This document shows positions 21,242-26,675 of a stretch of DNA of 26,675 bases, piece after piece (within the stretch, counting starts at the first letter, position 1; the number at the start of each line of letters is the position of its first letter). The notes beneath the pieces were generated by a model that was not told the origin of the DNA, did not search any database, and saw only the letters and a program-made list of their open reading frames with translations. The stretch comes from a virus, in IMG/VR virus record IMGVR_UViG_3300032562_000154, positions 1 to 26,675 of that record. One strand, given 5' to 3'. The position numbers and the translations under genes were made by a program.

Positions 21242-22134
21242 TTAAAAATGGCACTGTTGTTGCCAATACATATCCAACTGCCATTTGACATTAGTAAAGT
21301 ACATGCTTGACCATGGTTTGATAAAATAATATTCCCCGACGCACCTGATTGCCAAGATGCCGACGCAACTTGGCAAGTCATTGTTCCTACAAAATTAGTC
21401 ATGGCCAAAACTTTAATTTGTCCTATAACTCCCGATGCCAAAGTGGTTGCAATAGCTCCGCCTGAAGTGTTTATATAGCTTGTTGTATAAGATAAACTTA
21501 ACGCAGTACTAGTACTTACTGTTTCGTTGCTGGCGTTGAAAGGGGTAAGAAGTTTATTATTGCCGCTGATTGTAATGGTAGTTCCATTATCTGATGAACC
21601 AAATGAAAACTTAACAACAACAGGACTGGAAAAATATAATGTATTATTAGAACTATTCCACCCTACTATCTGCTGGTTTACACTGACTGCAGCGGGAAAT
21701 GTGATATACTGTGTACTTGGATCAGTTATGGTAAATTGTACTTCTACTGCTCCATATTGTCCGGCAATGGGCCAATTGCTAAATCCCAGTGTAACTGGTC
21801 CGCCCAAAGTTAAGGTTTGATAGTGCCCTGAAGCGTAATTTATATTTACCGATCCAGTGAGCATTCCCAAAGCCACTGCCGGAGTAGCAAAATCACTGAA
21901 TAAAGCATTGATCAACGGACCGTTGTTCATGTTATTCTGAGTAGACAAAGCGGCTCCGCCGGATAATTGGGCATTGACTATTACTTTATTTTGCAAATCT
22001 GTAATTTCATCTGCGGCATATTGAAAATTTGTGCTGGTATTAGTAAAGTTATCTCTAAACCCCTGCGAATTGTTATCTTGTCCAGCGACTGGATAAGCCC
22101 CATTTATATTATTTGGATTGATTAATGACGTCAT
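21238..22134 (-). CDS. Tail/fibre structural protein, 298 aa
   Basis: The product opens MTSLINPNNINGAYPVAGQD and NNSQGFRDNFTN, an opening found in structural proteins of aquatic T4-like phages, followed by a helix AADEITDLQNK and a beta-rich region of Ser/Thr/Asn/Gly-rich strands (TLTLGGPVTLGFSNWP, VQFTITDPSTQYITFPA, ILSNHGQACTLLMSNGSWICIG). No enzyme motif is seen. It is probably part of the tail fibre or baseplate periphery. GCTAAATA lies 22 nt upstream of the ATG and the ribosome site is AGGAATAA, so this is an ordinary leadered late gene. Confidence 0.85.
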   Translation of the reverse strand: MTSLINPNNINGAYPVAGQDNNSQGFRDNFTNTSTNFQYAADEITDLQNKVIVNAQLSGGAALSTQNNMNNGPLINALFSDFATPAVALGMLTGSVNINYASGHYQTLTLGGPVTLGFSNWPIAGQYGAVEVQFTITDPSTQYITFPAAVSVNQQIVGWNSSNNTLYFSSPVVVKFSFGSSDNGTTITISGNNKLLTPFNASNETVSTSTALSLSYTTSYINTSGGAIATTLASGVIGQIKVLAMTNFVGTMTCQVASASWQSGASGNIILSNHGQACTLLMSNGSWICIGNNSAIFN

Positions 22135-22155
22135 TTTTATTCCTAGTTATGTTAA

Positions 22156-22163
22156 TATTTAGC
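22156..22163 (-). promoter_or_regulatory. Late-type promoter element (GCTAAATA) of the 298-aa gene
   Basis: Same octamer as at 15763-15770. Expected start near 22150, leader ~16 nt with AGGAATAA. The match to TATAAATA is 6/8. Confidence 0.5.
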
Positions 22164-22186
22164 TAATTTAATAGCTGAATTAAATC

Positions 22187-23419
22187 TTATGATCCGCGTA
22201 TCCAAGCCGCTTGGAAAAAACATCCTGTTGATGCGCCTATCTGCCAAACTCCTGTATTAGAATACACCGCCGCCAATATTTGAAGATAATCAGTAGTGCC
22301 ATTAAGATATACTAAAGTGCTGACACTGCTGTTTGTTACTGTTCCCCAAGTAGATGTCAAAACAGTTTGTGGTCCCGACGCTACAGCACTACCATTTTTG
22401 TTTAGTATTAATGCGGCTGCTATTTCTTCTGTTCCTGATACGTATTGAGGTAGCATACTGGCATTTACTTGATACCACCCAGGAACTTGAGGTGTAAATT
22501 GCCCGTTTGAAAAATTGTAGTAATTGCCGTCATCAGCAAGTATACCATTATATTTTAGCACTGTTGTTGTTTGATTAGTCAATGAGCTGTTTGCCGCAGA
22601 ATATGTGGCAAATATGGGTCCAGATAAATTTACTGCCGTTACATTTCCCGACACACTGATATTATTAGCCGACAAATTGCCCGAATAAGTTGGTAGATAC
22701 GCAGAAACGTTGGCATTTCCATAAGCCGCTGGCAATCCGGTTAGTTGACTGCCATTTCCAAAAAACACACTGCCTGATATGTTACCAGTAGTAGAAACAT
22801 TGCCAGTAAAACTTTGTAGATAACTAGTGACATTACTGTTGCTGTAGTTGTTAACACCGCCAGTTATACCGCTAAGATAGTACCCATTGCCTAAAATATA
22901 ACTGCCAAATACATTGCCTGCTGTAGACACGTTACTGGTTAATACTTGAAGGTAACTTCTCACGTTAGAGTTACTGTAATTTTTAGTAACTCCACTCAGC
23001 TGACTACCGTTGCCTATAAAATAGCTGGCAGCGACATTACCTGCTGTAGACACATTACTGGTTAATACTTGTAGATAACTAGCGACATTGGAGTTACTAT
23101 AACTGTATCCGCCGCCCGATATGCCACTAAGAAAATATCCGTTACCCAGAATATAATTTCCAGATACATTACCTGAGTTAATGTTGCCTACAGTAATATT
23201 ACCTGATATTGACGCTGTGCTGGCAAACACTATATTTGCGTAAGTATTTCCAACTACTGTTAAACTACTGAGATTTCCTACACTAGTGATGTTAGCTTGT
23301 ATGTTTGATACAACCGTATTAGCCGTTGCGACATTAAGCTGGACAGCTTCAAAATTGGCATCTAGCTCACTTAGCTGTAAGCTTGTGGTTGAATTGGCAA
23401 AACTATAAGGTACGGTCAT
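22187..23419 (-). CDS. Repetitive tail fibre with C1q-like C-terminal knob
   Basis: After a short N-terminal part (VPYSFANSTTSLQLSELDAN), the 410-aa protein consists of repeats of about 38-43 residues of the form YSNSNV.SYLQ...NVSTAGNV..SY..GNGSQLSG, expected to form a trimeric beta shaft. The C-terminal ~140 residues (from GPIFATYSAANSSL) show the C1q/TNF-like pattern: TTVLKYNGILADDGNYYNF, FTPQVPGWYQVNASML and a final CFFQAAWIRGS strand. C1q-like heads bind ligands as trimers, so this could be a receptor-binding tip. A TATAAATA late promoter stands upstream. The shaft is paralogous to that of the fibre at the right edge. Confidence 0.88.
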   Translation of the reverse strand: MTVPYSFANSTTSLQLSELDANFEAVQLNVATANTVVSNIQANITSVGNLSSLTVVGNTYANIVFASTASISGNITVGNINSGNVSGNYILGNGYFLSGISGGGYSYSNSNVASYLQVLTSNVSTAGNVAASYFIGNGSQLSGVTKNYSNSNVRSYLQVLTSNVSTAGNVFGSYILGNGYYLSGITGGVNNYSNSNVTSYLQSFTGNVSTTGNISGSVFFGNGSQLTGLPAAYGNANVSAYLPTYSGNLSANNISVSGNVTAVNLSGPIFATYSAANSSLTNQTTTVLKYNGILADDGNYYNFSNGQFTPQVPGWYQVNASMLPQYVSGTEEIAAALILNKNGSAVASGPQTVLTSTWGTVTNSSVSTLVYLNGTTDYLQILAAVYSNTGVWQIGASTGCFFQAAWIRGS

Positions 23420-23435
23420 TTTTATCTCTTTAGTA

Positions 23436-23443
23436 TATTTATA
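23436..23443 (-). promoter_or_regulatory. Late promoter, perfect T4 consensus TATAAATA
   Basis: TATAAATA (8/8) upstream of the C1q-knob fibre gene. Expected start near 23430 gives an ~11-nt leader with GAGATAA. It is the best late promoter in the window. Confidence 0.8.
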
Positions 23444-23445
23444 GG

Positions 23446-26043
23446 TTAATTAGAAGTCCAGGGGATTCCAATATTGGAATTATTTAACCAAACTATGGCG
23501 CGTGATTGATTATTCAGCCACAATGCTATGTTGGTTTCCGGCACGCTTAATATGTTTCGTCTTGGGAAAATTAAATATTTGTCATAAGCGTCAGTGTTGG
23601 TATTTAAGTCAGTTGGAATATTGAACTGTAAGCTGTTGCCATCAAATACTGTTTGACGCCCTGGAACCACAGTGACATTAAACGTTGCCCCTAATCCGTA
23701 TCCTACAAAAGTAGCACTATCTAAATTAGAAAAAGTAAGACCATTGGCAGCAAAAGCCGCTGTACCATAATATATTATTTGTGTAATAGCTCCGTTTGAG
23801 TCAACATCTGCAACTGTAATAATTGCCCAGTTGTCGGGATTGATGCCCAGCATATCTGTTCCGGATATAGCAAGTTGACTGCCAATTCCGTAATTATAGC
23901 CACCTGACTGTATGGAAATGTCATAATTCCACAGCACATCAAATGTAGTAGAAGTGCCTGGTGTCGGAACCCATTCTTGGGTGTCAAGATTCCAATTAAC
24001 AGATAGTGAATCATCTAGCTCATATCTATCTACTTCAAAATCCACTAGATTCAAACTGTCACCTATGGTGTTTTGTATCTCATAAGCTATTTTGCCGCTA
24101 GCTCCTGGTACTGTGTAAGCTATTACCCAAGCTGGGGTAAATCCCAATACATTGCCGTTAGTTTGTTTTGACAGCATCCATAACGGTAACATGTTGCTTT
24201 CCTGTCCTATGGTATCTATCACTTGATTACGCATGTTGTCCAATGAATTGGGATAAACTACGAGAACTTCCTCGGGCACGTTAGGAGGTTCAACTGGATA
24301 GGCCAGAACAACATCTTTGCCTACGCTGACGTTTTGATTGTTAACTAGATCATCTACTATGGTACTATAAACTACTTCATATATCACCTCACCAGTCACT
24401 GGATCTAGTGCTTGAGCTGTTTCTATACCGCCCAGTACGAGATTTTTCCAATAGTGATTGAGTCTTAGAGAAGCTAGATAATTATCCACGCTGGTAGAAT
24501 ATAATCCGTAAGCATGATGATAAGTTACATTGGTACTTAACCCAAAATTGGCATCATCGGGTCGATACAGTAGTGAGGGATTAAAAATACTTCTATTTTC
24601 CAATAAATTATTAATCTGCTGTCTATTGTTTTCGGGAGGCATACACAACACATAGATATTGTTATAAGGAGTAGCATATATTTTTAATACTCTAATAGAG
24701 AATTCTTTATTAATATTAACGTACCCATTGGCACTTACTGCGTTGACTGTGAATGTGTATGTGAGATCAAATGAAGTTGTGTCATTATCAAAATATGTAG
24801 TGCCTTTATCTAAAGCAAATGTATTAAAGCTTACACGACCTACAATGTTACCCGACGGATTTAAAGTCAATCCCTGCGGCAGAGAACTATTGCTACCAGA
24901 TAATAATTGATAGGTCAATGCCAGTCCAGACGAGTTTATTGCTGACACATAAAACATGCTAGTGCCACCGTTGGCAATAGTGCCTAGATAACTAGGTGTT
25001 AGCCAAGTCACGCTGTTGCTTAATAAGCCTGACACTGTGAGAGCATAGTGAAAAGGCTGACTGATTAATTGGTGGTATGCTGCGTCATAAGCTTGAATAG
25101 TAAAACTATAAGTGATTTCGGTCAATCCTAGTAAGGGAACGGTACCGTACAAAAAACCAGTGACAGAATCTAAAGACAGGCCAGGCGGCAAATTATGTCC
25201 TAGATAATTGATAGTGTAGATTGAGTCTGAATAACCTGTAAACTGATAGGCAAAATAACTGTTGCTTGGAATTGTTCCAATGCTGCCTTGTGCGTTAATA
25301 ATGATAGGTCTAATAAGATCGGAATTACTAGCTAACCAAACTGTTGTATCGGCTGTTAATACAGTAGTGGGAGCAGAAAAAATATCTGTATTGATAGCAC
25401 TCATAGAAAAAGTTTGAAATACAGAAATTACGCCATCTGTTAGTTTCAAGGTAAAGGTGTATATGAAATATACATTTGTATTATTAGATTCTAGTTCTAT
25501 AGTTCCGTGTATTAATCCAGTAGAACTAATAATCAATCCAGGTGGCAAACTACCAGATACTAAGGTTATTGCTGGTGGGAAACCTGTTGTATTATCATTA
25601 GTATATTGTAATTGAATTCCTGGAACCAATACCGAACCATTATAAAATTCTCCCAGTGATCCCGACAAAGTAATCCATTTTGGTCTGTTCTGTGATACCA
25701 CTGTCATAGTAAATGTTTGATCAGCAAATCCAGTGACTATTGTCTTGCCCATTACTGTATTGGTAGTGTAAGCACGTATGGCAAATTTGGATATAACATC
25801 AGCCGGAACTAATTCTGACTCAATTTGTTGATTGGCAGTGACGATATTAGTCGGAACACCTTGTACAACGCCGTTATCCAAACAAACCATACCCGAAGGT
25901 AAATCACCGGCTATAAATTCATAATGTACCTGGCTACTGTCTGAACTAGTGGCCAACAAAGGTGGATCAACTTGGTAAAATACACCTTGTGGTATAGTAC
26001 CTAAACTGCCAGGGGGAGTAGTCCAAACCACCTGTGTTGGCAT
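23446..26043 (-). CDS. Large virion protein with Ig-like (He_PIG) repeats
   Basis: The 865-aa product carries at least four putative Ig domains of the type LPPGL...G.I.G: GDLPSGMVCLDNGVVQGVPT, GSLPPGLIISSTGLIHGTI, HNLPPGLSLDSVTGFLYGTV and SSLPQGLTLNPSGNIVGRV, in the first ~430 residues. The remaining half is a conserved region (NIYVLCMPPENNRQQINNLL..., then YWKNLVLGGIETAQALD) without known domain, then a beta-rich end. Such proteins are peripheral tail or baseplate components that may contact the host surface. The ribosome site is GGAAG, nine bases before the ATG. It lies 2 nt after the upstream fibre gene. Confidence 0.88.
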   Translation of the reverse strand: MPTQVVWTTPPGSLGTIPQGVFYQVDPPLLATSSDSSQVHYEFIAGDLPSGMVCLDNGVVQGVPTNIVTANQQIESELVPADVISKFAIRAYTTNTVMGKTIVTGFADQTFTMTVVSQNRPKWITLSGSLGEFYNGSVLVPGIQLQYTNDNTTGFPPAITLVSGSLPPGLIISSTGLIHGTIELESNNTNVYFIYTFTLKLTDGVISVFQTFSMSAINTDIFSAPTTVLTADTTVWLASNSDLIRPIIINAQGSIGTIPSNSYFAYQFTGYSDSIYTINYLGHNLPPGLSLDSVTGFLYGTVPLLGLTEITYSFTIQAYDAAYHQLISQPFHYALTVSGLLSNSVTWLTPSYLGTIANGGTSMFYVSAINSSGLALTYQLLSGSNSSLPQGLTLNPSGNIVGRVSFNTFALDKGTTYFDNDTTSFDLTYTFTVNAVSANGYVNINKEFSIRVLKIYATPYNNIYVLCMPPENNRQQINNLLENRSIFNPSLLYRPDDANFGLSTNVTYHHAYGLYSTSVDNYLASLRLNHYWKNLVLGGIETAQALDPVTGEVIYEVVYSTIVDDLVNNQNVSVGKDVVLAYPVEPPNVPEEVLVVYPNSLDNMRNQVIDTIGQESNMLPLWMLSKQTNGNVLGFTPAWVIAYTVPGASGKIAYEIQNTIGDSLNLVDFEVDRYELDDSLSVNWNLDTQEWVPTPGTSTTFDVLWNYDISIQSGGYNYGIGSQLAISGTDMLGINPDNWAIITVADVDSNGAITQIIYYGTAAFAANGLTFSNLDSATFVGYGLGATFNVTVVPGRQTVFDGNSLQFNIPTDLNTNTDAYDKYLIFPRRNILSVPETNIALWLNNQSRAIVWLNNSNIGIPWTSN

Positions 26044-26045
26044 AA

Positions 26046-26675
26046 TTACAATCTTCCAACGACTATTTCAATAGTTCCAAAATCACCATTAAATGATTCC
26101 AGAGCTTTCCCTATGACCGATCCCAACTTAGGATTTGATTCGGCTCGGGCACGACCATTACCAGCAGATATCATCATAGCTCCTTTGGTCACACTTCCTT
26201 GTACTTGACAGGGAGTACGGCCAGTCAATGCCAACTTGGCAACATAAGTAGATTTTAAATTAGAATTCATTAAGTAAGCTGGATCTGTGGATATCACCCC
26301 AGCTACAGTTGTATCACTATCTAATCTGCTCATAGTCAATTCTTCGTCACCCCCAAATGACACAACAGTACCCGGAGCATAGTCATCATCAGCACGATAA
26401 CATTCTGCTAAGTCAGCGTATAAGGCATGCGTAGCAGTGCCGACAAAATAATTTCCAGTTACATTGCCTGTTACACTGATATTGCCTGCTGTGAGATTTC
26501 CTGAATATGTTGGCAAATAAGCAGCCACTTGGGTGTTGCCATAAGATGCTGGCAATCCAGTTAATTGACTGCCATTTCCTATTATATAATTTCCAACAAC
26601 GTTACCAGTTGTACTAATCAATCCACTTGATGTTATTGAAGTAAGTGTGCCTACTGATGTAATATTTGGTTGAGC
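26046..26675 (-). CDS. Tail fibre, C-terminal part; gene continues beyond the window
   Basis: The frame is open to the window edge: upstream of the first TTG at 26621 it reads AQPNITSVGTLTSITSSG, a typical fibre repeat, so the gene extends to the right. Visible are shaft repeats (YIIGNGSQLTGLPASYGN, VAAYLPTYSGNLTAGNISV), then a globular C-terminal domain starting ADLAECYRADDDYAPGTVV, with VAGVISTDPAYLMN, GRTPCQVQG and SVTKGAMMISAGNG. This resembles the self-cleaving or chaperone-type end domains (peptidase G2-like) of fibre and tailspike proteins; the cleavage residues are not confirmed. Confidence 0.85.
   Translation of the reverse strand, partial: AQPNITSVGTLTSITSSGLISTTGNVVGNYIIGNGSQLTGLPASYGNTQVAAYLPTYSGNLTAGNISVTGNVTGNYFVGTATHALYADLAECYRADDDYAPGTVVSFGGDEELTMSRLDSDTTVAGVISTDPAYLMNSNLKSTYVAKLALTGRTPCQVQGSVTKGAMMISAGNGRARAESNPKLGSVIGKALESFNGDFGTIEIVVGRL

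Noticed and set aside
22134-22187. ATTTAAT/ATTAAAT inverted repeat after the C1q-knob fibre gene as a terminator
   Set aside because: The stem is AT-only and no U-run follows; it runs into the late element of the next gene.

Overview
The window is a 26.7 kb piece of an AT-rich genome of a T4-like tailed phage (myovirus type). Evidence for this is a T4 gp44-type sliding-clamp loader, PhoH, a gp31/GroES-like co-chaperonin, long repetitive tail-fibre genes, T4-type late promoter motifs (TATAAATA and relatives), and a dense set of overlapping genes almost all on the minus strand. The gene mix (PhoH, DUF2061-kinase, GP88-like protein, Ig-like fibre proteins, several small conserved unknowns) resembles T4-like phages of marine and fresh water. 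The host is unknown, but an i-spanin/o-spanin pair and lipoproteins argue for a Gram-negative host. No tRNA, CRISPR array, integrase or transposon was seen.

Layout, read in the direction of transcription (right to left). (1) 26675-21238: virion fibre module with four large repetitive proteins: a fibre cut by the window edge, an 865-aa protein with Ig-like repeats, a fibre with a C1q-like knob, and a 298-aa structural protein. (2) 21205-16671: early/replication module behind a perfect sigma70 consensus promoter: conserved unknowns, a fragment resembling the DNA polymerase III alpha core, a GroES-like protein, three very small genes, the clamp loader ATPase and a HAD phosphatase. (3) 15924-16670: phoH, the only plus-strand gene, meeting the HAD gene tail to tail with no gap. 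(4) 15755-14639: two overlapping unknown genes behind a late-type promoter. (5) 14590-13973: a DUF2061-kinase fusion with its own near-consensus sigma70 promoter. (6) 13914-10597: lysis cassette: GH19 endolysin, two-TM i-spanin-like protein, o-spanin-like lipoprotein, a second lipoprotein, small unknowns, a holin-like protein with exact 33-bp repeats, and a 53-aa exported peptide. (7) 10563-6755: DnaJ, a ClpA-type unfoldase and an unknown. (8) 6744-4558: small structural protein, HxGH nucleotidyltransferase, glycosyltransferase and a terminator. (9) 4482-1: an 830-aa multidomain protein (nucleotidyltransferase + zinc protease + GH19), a GP88-like protein, an isochorismatase-fold-like protein and the start of another gene.

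Three observations stand out. First, five genes without a Shine-Dalgarno sequence (starts at 4482, 6744, 10563, 15755, 21205) each have a -10-like element placed so that transcription would begin only 1-2 nt before the ATG, suggesting leaderless mRNAs. Second, the endolysin leader has a hairpin that hides the ribosome site and a late promoter placed so that late transcripts lose part of the hairpin, like T4 lysozyme gene e. Third, two adjacent proteins at the left end start with a segment very like the T4 capsid-targeting sequence (MKxYxEFIxE, cut by the prohead protease), and next to them lies an 830-aa enzyme fusion; together they could be cargo packaged in the head and injected into the host.
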